Shown: positions 1-6,786, counted from the first letter of the stretch. The stretch is DNA of 10,642 nucleotides from Oscillospiraceae bacterium (GCA_003505905.1 DNXM01000015.1:1-10642); one strand, 5' to 3'. Notes: generated by a model from the letters alone, not told the origin. Numbers and translations are program-made.

Positions 1-592
1 CCTCGCCGACCATTTCGGGGTCAAGTGCGGAGGTAGGCTCGTCAAAAAGCATTACCTGCGGATTCATCGCAAGTGAACGGACGATGGCAACACGCTGTTT
101 CTGACCGCCCGAAAGCGTGGACGGGTAAACATTCGCCTTATCCGTCAAGCCGATGCGTTCAAGCAGGCGGTCGGCGTTTTTGCGTGCCTCGGACTTGATT
201 TCCGTAACTGAACGCACGGGAAGCTTATCCTTGTGGAAAAGGTTGTGCCACTGTGCTCTGCGTCGGTCTTGCTTGGCGCACAAAACAGGCGAAAGCATAA
301 TGTTCTGAATCACGGTTTTGTTGTTGAACAAATTGAAGTGCTGAAACACCATGCAAATTTTGCGGCGGTGAATGTTGATATCAACCTTCGGGTCGGCAAT
401 GTCAACGCCGTCAAAAATTATTTTGCCGCCTGTTGGGTCCTCCATGCAGTTGATGCAGCGAAGAAATGTGGATTTACCGGAACCGGAAGGCCCGATAATG
501 GCAACGATATCGCCCTTATTGACGGTCAAATTGATGCCCTTTAAGACATCGTTTTTGCCGAAGCTCTTTTTCAAATCAATGATGTCGATCAC
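1..592 (-). CDS. Amino-acid ABC transporter ATP-binding protein (3' end outside window)
   Basis: This is the ATPase of a polar-amino-acid-type importer (GlnQ/HisP family), which acts at the inner face of the membrane. The 197 visible residues hold Walker A GPSGSGKST (34-42), the Q-loop VFQHF (82-86), the signature LSGGQKQR (160-167), Walker B VMLFDEP (180-186) and the D-loop SALD (188-191). The H-loop and C-terminus lie beyond base 1. I chose the GTG at 592 because AAAGGAGG sits 10 bases before it. The gene overlaps the end of the permease gene by 17 bases, so the two are likely translationally coupled. The stretch between Q-loop and signature (about 105-132, basic, QDRRRAQWHNLFHKDK) is roughly 20 residues longer than in GlnQ-type proteins as I remember them. 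The family is certain; the substrate is not visible here. Confidence 0.96.
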   Translation of the reverse strand, partial: MIDIIDLKKSFGKNDVLKGINLTVNKGDIVAIIGPSGSGKSTFLRCINCMEDPTGGKIIFDGVDIADPKVDINIHRRKICMVFQHFNLFNNKTVIQNIMLSPVLCAKQDRRRAQWHNLFHKDKLPVRSVTEIKSEARKNADRLLERIGLTDKANVYPSTLSGGQKQRVAIVRSLAMNPQVMLFDEPTSALDPEMVGE

Positions 593-1283
593 TCTGGTGC
601 AGCCTCCTTTCCATGATGCGAACCGCCAAGCTAATCAAGCAAACCATAACAATATAAATCAATGCCATCGTCAAATAAGGCACCATAAATTCATAGCTGT
701 TCGTACCGATGTAGTTAAACGCCTTATACAAGTCGCTTGCGCCGACAAAGGAAACAACCGAGGTTTCTTTAATCAAAGCGATGAATTCGTTGCCCATTGT
801 CGGAAGAATGTTTTTGACAGCCTGCGGGATAACGATGCGAAGCATGGTGGTTGAAAAGCTCAAACCTACCGAACGGCCGCCTTCCATCTGCCCGTAATCC
901 ACACTGTTGATACCGCCGCGCATGATTTCGGATATGTATGCACCGCTGTTCAAGCCGAACACAATGATTGAAACTAAAACAGAGGACATTTTAAGCCCCA
1001 TCAACGGCAGAGCAACATAATAGAACACCAAAAGCTGAACCACCATGGGCGTGCCACGGAACAGACCGACATAGAAGCTGCAAATTCCGTTGAGAATTTT
1101 CGGCAGCGTTTTGTATTTGGGAATCACTCGCACCGTCGCAATCAGCGTGCCGATAAAAATGCCGATAACCAAGCCGAGCACGGCAATCTTGACGGTGTTG
1201 GCTAAGCCCTCCAGCACCTCTCGGTAACCGCCCTGCTCCATAAAAACTACTATAAAGTTTTCAATTTTTTTGTCAAAATTCAT
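576..1283 (-). CDS. Amino-acid ABC transporter permease
   Basis: This is a membrane permease of the HisM/GlnP family, 235 residues, about the usual length. It has around five hydrophobic segments (about 30-52, 68-95, 100-117, 160-182, 203-224). It carries the family hallmark FRGTPMVVQ (75-83) and an EAA-type coupling loop, GQMEGGRSVGLS (131-142), followed by RIVIPQA. The loop reads EGG where EAA is usual. The start is the ATG at 1283, which has AAAGG nine bases upstream. A TTG at 1292 is in frame, but it abuts that AAAGG and leaves no spacing. The gene follows the binding-protein gene after 141 bases containing a hairpin, and its last 17 bases overlap the ATPase gene. The basic tail RRLHQSDRHH is cytoplasmic. 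The three genes form one importer. Confidence 0.95.
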   Translation of the reverse strand: MNFDKKIENFIVVFMEQGGYREVLEGLANTVKIAVLGLVIGIFIGTLIATVRVIPKYKTLPKILNGICSFYVGLFRGTPMVVQLLVFYYVALPLMGLKMSSVLVSIIVFGLNSGAYISEIMRGGINSVDYGQMEGGRSVGLSFSTTMLRIVIPQAVKNILPTMGNEFIALIKETSVVSFVGASDLYKAFNYIGTNSYEFMVPYLTMALIYIVMVCLISLAVRIMERRLHQSDRHH

Positions 1284-1364
1284 ATCAAACAACCTTTACA
1301 ACCGAAAGCACCCAAAAAAGCGCTTTCTTTGTATGACTTTCCACAGGAATGCTAAACGCACAAA

Positions 1365-1398
1365 GGCTGTATCGGCAAACGGTGTTGCCGATACAGTC
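1365..1398 (-). terminator. Intercistronic hairpin after the binding-protein gene
   Basis: A 12-bp perfect stem (CTGTATCGGCAA at 1367-1378 with TTGCCGATACAG at 1385-1396) and a 6-base loop lie between the binding-protein stop and the permease start. The stem is extended by a G·U and a G-C pair at its base. Read on the minus strand it is followed by TTTGTGCGTTT, only a weak U tract. It therefore looks like a partial terminator or an mRNA-stabilising hairpin rather than an operon end. Such elements are common after the first gene of ABC importers, where much more binding protein than permease is needed. That role is inferred. Confidence 0.7.
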
Positions 1399-1424
1399 CC
1401 TCGTTATTTTGTCAGCCGTTAAAC

Positions 1425-2318
1425 TTACGCAAGCTCATTGATAGCGGCTGTGATAGCGGCAGCAGGAGCCGAGTCGATTACTACAAGGTCGATGTTGCCG
1501 TTAATCAAATCCTGGCAGGCAAGAGAACCGTTCTTGTAACTCTTAACCTCGGTCTTAAAGCCTGCATAATCCGTTCCGTTACCCTTAACATAAAGCTCGC
1601 CGGTAGTGCTGACTTGTACGCCGATTCTGGTAGTTGAGTCAAAGCCGTTGAGAATTGCCTCAACAGAAGCCTTATCGGTGCAGGCATCAAAGGTGGTGTC
1701 ATCACCCTTGACAATGACCTTTTGGGAAGCCTCATAGTACGAATCGGAGAAGGTAACAAACTCTTCACGCTCGGGCTTTACGGAAAGACCTGCCATGGCG
1801 ATATCACACTTGTGCTGACCGACGGAAAGGCAAACAGATTGGAAATCCATATTATCAATAACCAATTCTCTGCCGGTCTTTTCGGCGATAATCTGAGCAA
1901 TTTCCATGTCGATGCCGTAATACTTGTCGCCCTTGGTGAACTCAAACGGCTCAAATGCGGCGTTGGTGGCAACAACAAGCTGTTCCTTGGAATCATCCTT
2001 TACGGCGGAGGTGACACCGACAGGTTCACCGTCACCGAAATAGTGGTCACAGATTTCATCAAAGGTGCCGTCTGCCATGATTTCCTTAATCACTGCATTA
2101 ACCTGTTCAAGCAATTCGGGCTGAGCCTTGTCAACACCGAAAGCATACTGCTCCTCGGTCAGGTTGATGTCGATTACTTTAACAGCCTGTGTTTTTGCGG
2201 CCTCGGTAACCGTGGTTTCGTTGGTGTCGGCCGGCTTTGTGTCACCGCAGGCGGTGAGAGCGGACAGGCTCAAAACAAGAGCCAGGACGACAGCGAGGAT
2301 TTTCATTGTTTTTTTCAT
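1425..2318 (-). CDS. Circularly permuted amino-acid-binding lipoprotein (SBP_bac_3 family)
   Basis: This is the extracellular binding protein of the importer, 297 residues. A signal peptide (1-23) ends in the lipobox LTAC with the lipidated Cys24, followed by a Thr/Ala/Glu-rich linker (25-45). Residues 46-94 (VKVIDINLTEEQYAFGV ... GTFDEICDHYFG) match what is normally the C-terminal tail of this family. After a linker (95-113), LVVATNAAFEPFEF (114-127) begins the normal N-terminal lobe. The order then continues as usual: GIDMEIA, DIAMAGLSVKPER (172-184, with the ligand-type Arg184), FSDSYYEAS, IGVQVSTTG (232-240) and VVIDSAPAA (279-287). The protein ends at NELA, exactly where the usual tail would begin. 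The frame is unbroken. The ATG at 2318 has GGAGG eight bases upstream. The family is certain and the permutation is read directly from motif order. The ligand is probably a polar amino acid but is unresolved. Confidence 0.95.
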   Translation of the reverse strand: MKKTMKILAVVLALVLSLSALTACGDTKPADTNETTVTEAAKTQAVKVIDINLTEEQYAFGVDKAQPELLEQVNAVIKEIMADGTFDEICDHYFGDGEPVGVTSAVKDDSKEQLVVATNAAFEPFEFTKGDKYYGIDMEIAQIIAEKTGRELVIDNMDFQSVCLSVGQHKCDIAMAGLSVKPEREEFVTFSDSYYEASQKVIVKGDDTTFDACTDKASVEAILNGFDSTTRIGVQVSTTGELYVKGNGTDYAGFKTEVKSYKNGSLACQDLINGNIDLVVIDSAPAAAITAAINELA

Positions 2319-2349
2319 AAGATCTGCCTCCGTTTTTTAATTTGCACGT

Positions 2350-2378
2350 ATTATAGCACGCTTTTCCGAAAGTTGCAA
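2350..2378 (-). promoter_or_regulatory. Sigma-A promoter of the importer operon
   Basis: On the minus strand a -35 element TTGCAA (2378-2373) and a perfect -10 TATAAT (2355-2350) are separated by exactly 17 bases. Transcription would begin near 2343, giving a leader of about 25 bases that contains the CGGAGGC ribosome binding site of the binding-protein gene. Confidence 0.85.
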
Positions 2379-2381
2379 GTG

Positions 2382-2393
2382 TTTTTGCAAAAA
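2382..2393. promoter_or_regulatory. 12-bp palindrome upstream of the importer -35 element
   Basis: TTTTTGCAAAAA is a perfect palindrome ending four bases upstream of the -35 hexamer, which itself reads TTGCAA on both strands. The position suits a regulator that contacts RNA polymerase. No specific regulator is recognised, and AT-rich palindromes also arise by chance. Confidence 0.4.
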
Positions 2394-2423
2394 TATTCAA
2401 TCTATTTTCAGAATATTGCTTAT

Positions 2424-2452
2424 TTGTGCATATTTTTGTACATTTTGTGCAT
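2424..2452. repeat. Three tandem TTGTRCAT octamers upstream of the importer promoter
   Basis: TTGTGCAT, TTGTACAT and TTGTGCAT begin at 2424, 2436 and 2445 (plus-strand reading), differing at one position. The last overlaps the first base of the propeller gene's stop codon. They lie about 50-80 bases upstream of the importer -35 and may form a tandem operator. The rest of this intergenic stretch (2319-2451) is AT-rich and shows no gene. Confidence 0.45.
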
Positions 2453-4524
2453 TATTCGAGTAAATTTTTGTATCGACCGAACCAATAGGGAAGCAAATAA
2501 ATCGCACCGTCATACAAAATCGGGCGATTTTGGTGGTAATCGTCGGGCATCAGCGGACTGCCGTCATAGCGGTTGACGGGCTTTTCATCGTAAGGCAATG
2601 CGGTTTTCAGTTGAGGCACGCCTGCAAACTTATCCTGTCCCTCGTCCCAATCCAAATCCTTGCGGACGCTGTTTTTCATGTTGTAGGAAAGTAAATCGTG
2701 TGGCAAGCGCATTAAGCTGTCTGCCGCCCAATCCAAATCACACACCTGACCCGAAAATGCACCGTAAATCAAATTCCAAAGCGGCGAATGCTCCACTTGT
2801 TCGTACTGCCAATGGTCTTTCATGCCGAACAAATAGCATTGGCGCAGAGCAGGGTCGGTTTCATAAGTGAGCAGAGGAATTGAAATAAGGAAGCCCAAAT
2901 TGTCGTCAATGTGAATACTGTGGCAGTCACGGCGTTTGTGGTGCGCCGCATTCAACGCATAATGCTCGGACATAATAAAGTATTTATATACATCGTTATA
3001 CTTTTCGTCGCCGCTCATGTGATGGGCAATTTTCAAAATGGAGAGCAATTCAAGCGAATTGATGCCGTGCTCCCAATACCAGCGGTCGGAGCGGTTCAAA
3101 TCGGTCGGATTCCAATTCGCCCATGTTGTCGGCTTGCCGTCCTTATCGTGCAGACGGAAATCGTGTTCCATGATGTGGTCGACAATCGCACAAATCGCCT
3201 GTGAAATCTCTTTCTTTTCGCCTTCGTCGGCGCACAAATCGAAGTAAACGGACGAAGAGAAAAAGTGACCGACCATTTCATCGCTGGAGGTTTCGCCTTT
3301 CCACTCAACAGCGCCGTTTTCATCCTCGGTATATTCCCATTCGGGGTCGCCGTTGCCGTAGCCATCCTCACCGGGGCGGCGAACGGCACGGGCGGTGAAG
3401 CCGGGAATACCCGTAATTTTCATTAGCTTGAGCATACATTTCATGCTGCGGCGAGCAAGCTCCAACGCTTCTTTCTCGCCCGTAACGGCGTAGCGGTAGC
3501 TTTGGCTTGCCATGTAACAGCCCGTCCAAAGACCGTCGTTATCCGAAATTTCAACTTCACCCGAGGACAAATCCAACGGGTCTGTCAAATTGCGCACCGT
3601 CACAAAGCCGGGTTCACGCACATTGTATCGCTCGGTCGTATCGGTCATGTGCTTTGCCTTTTCGGCAAGCGTGGTTTCAAAGGCGTCAATGCGGCTCAAA
3701 CCGTTTGCCGTGCCGACCCAAAGCTGTGTTCCGTCCGCATTTTCGGCAATGGCCGTCACTTCGGCATACGGAAGCCAGCGAGAGGCAGTGTAGAAATTCT
3801 GTTCCGCACCGTTGTAACGGATTAAGCCTGCGGTTGTGCCGACATAGCGGTTTCCCGTTTTGCCGAACAAAATTTTCGTAACACTTTCGCTTGTCAGCGC
3901 ACCGATTTCACGGCGTGTCATCCAACAGTCGTGCGAATCATACAACAGTAAGCCCTCGGATGTGCCGACCCAAATCATGCCGTAATCATCCCCTGCCACC
4001 GCTTGAATGCGGCCGTTGGGCAAGTCGGAGCGTTCGGGCGTGATGGCAAACCAGCGGGCACGCTTGCCGAACAAAGTCATGAGCGAAGACCCTGCCGCCA
4101 CATAGGTTTCTCCGCCACCGAACACCGCCATTGCCAAGGCAGGCTCATCGCCGTCCAAGCCGATTGTTTCGGCGAATTTTTCACCGTTCCATGTGTAAAG
4201 CGTGTGTTTCGTCATTAGGCGCAGGGTGCCGTTTGACTCCTGCGCAAAGCTAACGGCTTCTTCGGCGACCGTCTGCTCGTTCTGTCCGTCCGCCGTCATC
4301 ACCTTGGTGCCGCAGGCGACCCAAACCGCACCGTCCTGCGCCGTAAACAACGCCTGTATTTCGCCCTTGAAGCCTTTTATCTTGCGGATTTTTCCGTTTT
4401 CCACACAAGCCAAGCCGCAGTCTGTGCCGACCCATGCTTTGCCGTCCGCACCGACTGTCACCGCTGTAATGCGGTTGGACGGCAAACCGTCTTTTACCCC
4501 GAAAAAGGTACTGACGCTGTTCAA
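2452..4524 (-). CDS. Cytoplasmic seven-bladed propeller plus alpha/alpha-toroid-like protein, function unknown
   Basis: From the TTG at 4524 the protein has 690 residues. Residues about 18-282 contain seven propeller blades. They are recognisable by a strand, a DG-type turn and a WVGT or YVGT strand followed by GL: ITAVTVGADGKAWVGT, IQAVAGDDYGMIWVGT and VTAIAENADGTQLWVGT are the clearest. This resembles the Reg_prop repeat of two-component sensor propellers. Residues about 328-690 are helical and rich in Trp, His and acidic groups (DNDGLW 328-333, ETSSDEMVGHFF 411-422, IHIDDNLGFL 537-546). They recall the alpha/alpha-toroid (six-hairpin) glycosidase-like fold, but no catalytic pair is certain. 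No signal peptide or membrane segment is visible, which is odd for such propellers. The in-frame ORF has no ATG start: a TGA lies three codons upstream of the TTG, and the only good ribosome binding site serves an ATG in another frame. A role in sugar or glycan sensing is speculative. Confidence 0.8.
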   Translation of the reverse strand: MNSVSTFFGVKDGLPSNRITAVTVGADGKAWVGTDCGLACVENGKIRKIKGFKGEIQALFTAQDGAVWVACGTKVMTADGQNEQTVAEEAVSFAQESNGTLRLMTKHTLYTWNGEKFAETIGLDGDEPALAMAVFGGGETYVAAGSSLMTLFGKRARWFAITPERSDLPNGRIQAVAGDDYGMIWVGTSEGLLLYDSHDCWMTRREIGALTSESVTKILFGKTGNRYVGTTAGLIRYNGAEQNFYTASRWLPYAEVTAIAENADGTQLWVGTANGLSRIDAFETTLAEKAKHMTDTTERYNVREPGFVTVRNLTDPLDLSSGEVEISDNDGLWTGCYMASQSYRYAVTGEKEALELARRSMKCMLKLMKITGIPGFTARAVRRPGEDGYGNGDPEWEYTEDENGAVEWKGETSSDEMVGHFFSSSVYFDLCADEGEKKEISQAICAIVDHIMEHDFRLHDKDGKPTTWANWNPTDLNRSDRWYWEHGINSLELLSILKIAHHMSGDEKYNDVYKYFIMSEHYALNAAHHKRRDCHSIHIDDNLGFLISIPLLTYETDPALRQCYLFGMKDHWQYEQVEHSPLWNLIYGAFSGQVCDLDWAADSLMRLPHDLLSYNMKNSVRKDLDWDEGQDKFAGVPQLKTALPYDEKPVNRYDGSPLMPDDYHQNRPILYDGAIYLLPYWFGRYKNLLE

Positions 4525-4552
4525 AAACGCCTGTCACCATTTTTTTCTGAAA

Positions 4553-4566
4553 CATACTATTCCTCC
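4553..4566 (-). promoter_or_regulatory. Ribosome binding site and ATG out of frame with the propeller gene
   Basis: GGAGGAATAGTATG provides a textbook ribosome binding site with an ATG at 4555, 31 bases ahead of the propeller TTG, so it is in another frame. Read from this ATG the peptide starts MFQKKMVTGVFEQRQ and runs out of frame to a stop near 4250. Removing one T from the TTTTT run at 4527-4523 would give MFQKKMVTGVLNSVSTFFGVKDG and join the propeller frame. This is probably the authentic start with a one-base frameshift. Confidence 0.65.
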
Positions 4567-4572
4567 GCATAC

Positions 4573-4615
4573 AAAAACGGAGCTGTAACGGACTCATGGA
4601 ATTCGTTACAGCCCC
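4573..4615 (-). terminator. Rho-independent terminator of the ispH–rpsA operon
   Basis: Minus-strand GGGGCTGTAACG (4615-4604) pairs with CGTTACAGCTCC (4590-4579) in a 12-bp stem with one G·U pair and a 13-base loop, then G and TTTTT (4577-4573). It begins 17 bases after the fusion's TAA. The propeller gene's ribosome binding site follows within ten bases, so no promoter fits between them. Confidence 0.9.
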
Positions 4616-4632
4616 ACTGTGAACTGTGTTTC

Positions 4633-6786
4633 TTATTCAGCCGTTTCTTCGACTGCTTCTTCTGCCGCTGCTTCAACTGCTTCGGCTTCAACTTCGGCTG
4701 TTTCAGCTTCGGCTTCAGCTTCCTCCGCTGCTTCTTCAACCGGCTCAATCAAAGCACGGATGGAGAGGCTGACACGCTTCTTGTCAAAGTCAATGTCGGT
4801 AATCTTAACATCCACCTCATCGCCAACGGTCAAAACATCGCCGGGCTTGTTGATGCGGCGGTCTGCGATTTGAGAAATGTGAATCAAACCGTCAATGCCG
4901 GGGATAACATTTGCGAAAGCACCGAAATCGGTCAAGCCGACAACCTTTGCCTTGGTAACTGTGCCGACCGGATAACTGTTGCGCAGGATTTCCCACGGAT
5001 TGTCTTCAATCTTCTTGTAGCCGAGAGAAATTTTCTTATTCTCCGTGTCAAGCTTTTTGATGAACACTTCGACAACATCGCCGGGGTTCACAATCTCGGA
5101 CGGATGCTTGATGCGCTTCCAGGACAATTCGGAAATGTGAACCATACCGTCCACACCGCCAATATCAACGAATGCACCGTAGCTGGTCAGGGACTTCACC
5201 GTGCCGGTGTAGGTCTGACCCTCGGCAGCGTTATCCCAGAATGCCTTTGCCTGCTCCTTGCGTGCATCACGAAGAACGGCACGAACGGAACCGACCGCAC
5301 GCTTGCGCTGCTTATTGACATCAATGATTTTGAAGTTGACCTTCTGCTTGAGAAGGGTTTCAAGGGGTTCGTCTTTAGAAAGACCGGTGTGAGAGCCGGG
5401 GATAAAGACACGGGAGCCTTTGAAAGAAACCAAAACACCGCCGTTCGGGATAACCTCGCACACAGTGCCCTCGAGAACCTCACCGCTTTCCTTGGCGGCG
5501 CAAACATCGTCCCAAGACTTGGTGGCATCGAAACGACGCTTGGAAAGCATCATGGTGCCTTCGGCATCGTTGGTTTTCATGATAATCAAATCAATTTCGT
5601 CACCGATTTTGAGTTCCTTGGAAGGATCGGCAGTGGGATCGTTGCTGTACTCGGACAGCGGAACATAACCGGTTTGCTTACGGCCGATATCCACTTGAAT
5701 CTCACTGGGAGAAATGCCGACAACGATACCACGAACCTTTTGGTCGGTGCTCATGCTTTTCAAGGATTCTTCAAGTGCTTCCTGGAAAGTCATTTCATCG
5801 AAAGACTTCTTGGGAGCCTCCTCAACAGCAGCTTTCGCATCCGCAGATGCTTCCTGACCAACTGCCTCCTGAGCGGCCTTCGCCTGCTCAATTTCAGCCT
5901 GAAGAGCGTCAATCTCAGACTGTGCTTTTGCTTCGTTTACATTTTCAGACATGGTTTGTAGTACCTCCTTTATTATACCGGCAGGGGTAGATGCCCCCGC
6001 AGTAACGCCGAGAACATGGCAACCGCTCCAATCAATCCCCTTCAGCTCATCGGCTGTTTCCACCAAATAGGTCGGCGCATTGCCCTGACAGACCTTTTGG
6101 AGCTTTGCGGTGTTGGAGCTTGTGCGACCGCCGACAATAACCATAGCGTCGCACTGTTTGGAAAGAGCTTGCGCTTCCTGCTGCCTTTCCTGTGTTGCAC
6201 AGCATATTGTATCAAAAATAATTGCGTTTGTATAGTGTTTTTGAATTTTTTCCGAACAAATTTTCCATTCTTTTGTGCTGAATGTGGTCTGCGCCACCAC
6301 AAAAATCGGTTTTTGTGCGAATTCGGGGTGAAATTGCATCAATTTGTCCAGCTCTTCCGTTGTGTTGAAGGCAAAGCAATTCTCTTTGCAATGCCCGATA
6401 ATGCCCTGCACCTCGGGATGCTCGGCATTGCCTGCAATCAAAACAACCGAGTCTGCACTCGGCTTTTCCGACACGATGCGGTGAATTTTTTTGACAAACG
6501 GACAAGTCGCATCGCAATAATTCAACCCGAGCGACTCAATTTCCCGTTCCACGGTTTCGCTCACCCCGTGCGTGCGAATCACAAGCGTTTCATCCGGCAA
6601 AGCCTGCGAGGGACTTTCCACAATGCGTCCGCCCCTGCTTTCAAAGTCGGCAATTACCTGCGGATTGTGAATGAGCGGACCGAGCGTACAAACCCGTTTG
6701 CCCTCATCCAGCATGGAATAAACCAAATTGACCGCACGGTTGACGCCGAAGCAGAAGCCTGCCGTTTTCGCAAGAATTACCTGCAA
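4633..6786 (-). CDS. ispH-rpsA: IspH–RpsA fusion: HMBPP reductase joined to ribosomal protein S1
   Basis: The protein has 717 residues. Residues 1-279 are IspH (LytB), the [4Fe-4S] enzyme that makes IPP and DMAPP in the last step of the MEP pathway. Cluster cysteines are Cys12 (TAGFCFGV), Cys95 (DATCPFV) and Cys195 (DTICCAT). HPE (123-125) supplies the proton-transfer Glu, and GASTPAGII closes the domain. A charged, partly helical linker (about 280-345) leads to four S1 RNA-binding domains at about 350-416, 435-500, 522-590 and 607-677. The last two have the typical SYGAFVDIGG/DGMVHISEL and DFGAFANV/DGLIHISQI cores. The Ala/Glu-rich tail (683-717) is low complexity. The TTG at 6786 fits best: GGAGG lies seven bases upstream and MQVILAKTAGFCFGV is a typical IspH N-terminus. 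A GTG at 6801 overlaps that site. The gene overlaps plsC by 10 bases. The fusion is a known Clostridia arrangement. Confidence 0.96.
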   Translation of the reverse strand: MQVILAKTAGFCFGVNRAVNLVYSMLDEGKRVCTLGPLIHNPQVIADFESRGGRIVESPSQALPDETLVIRTHGVSETVEREIESLGLNYCDATCPFVKKIHRIVSEKPSADSVVLIAGNAEHPEVQGIIGHCKENCFAFNTTEELDKLMQFHPEFAQKPIFVVAQTTFSTKEWKICSEKIQKHYTNAIIFDTICCATQERQQEAQALSKQCDAMVIVGGRTSSNTAKLQKVCQGNAPTYLVETADELKGIDWSGCHVLGVTAGASTPAGIIKEVLQTMSENVNEAKAQSEIDALQAEIEQAKAAQEAVGQEASADAKAAVEEAPKKSFDEMTFQEALEESLKSMSTDQKVRGIVVGISPSEIQVDIGRKQTGYVPLSEYSNDPTADPSKELKIGDEIDLIIMKTNDAEGTMMLSKRRFDATKSWDDVCAAKESGEVLEGTVCEVIPNGGVLVSFKGSRVFIPGSHTGLSKDEPLETLLKQKVNFKIIDVNKQRKRAVGSVRAVLRDARKEQAKAFWDNAAEGQTYTGTVKSLTSYGAFVDIGGVDGMVHISELSWKRIKHPSEIVNPGDVVEVFIKKLDTENKKISLGYKKIEDNPWEILRNSYPVGTVTKAKVVGLTDFGAFANVIPGIDGLIHISQIADRRINKPGDVLTVGDEVDVKITDIDFDKKRVSLSIRALIEPVEEAAEEAEAEAETAEVEAEAVEAAAEEAVEETAE
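5950..5971 (-). promoter_or_regulatory. Internal ribosome binding site and ATG for a stand-alone S1 protein
   Basis: Within the fusion, AAAGGAGGT (5971-5963) lies 10 bases before an in-frame ATG (5952-5950). That ATG starts MSENVNEAKAQSEI, right after the end of the IspH domain. Initiation here would give a 439-residue S1 with all four S1 domains. The same bases encode the IspH-like KEV, so the site could be coincidental, but strength, spacing and position all fit. Confidence 0.65.

Noticed and set aside
1317..1326. AAAGCGCTTT palindrome upstream of the permease gene
   Set aside because: It has no loop for a hairpin and no spacing relation to a promoter; likely chance.
2392..2417. AATATTC/GAATATT hairpin as the terminator of the propeller gene
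   Set aside because: The stem is 7 bp and all but one pair A-T, with a 12-base loop; too weak to call, although a T run follows it on the minus strand.
1722..2576. A 284-codon open frame on the plus strand
   Set aside because: It is antisense to the binding protein and crosses its promoter and an intergenic region; no family resemblance.
4639..4740. Trinucleotide-like repeats near the end of the S1 gene
   Set aside because: They simply encode the Ala/Glu-rich acidic tail; the units are irregular and do not suggest slippage beyond low complexity.
4870..5961. A 363-codon open frame on the plus strand
   Set aside because: It lies wholly antisense to the S1 domains, has no recognisable motifs and no good ribosome binding site; it mirrors the codon bias of the real gene.
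5972..5977. TATAAT just upstream of the internal S1 start
   Set aside because: A transcript from it would begin inside the ribosome binding site, there is no -35 at 16-19 bases, and the bases encode the conserved GIIKE of IspH.
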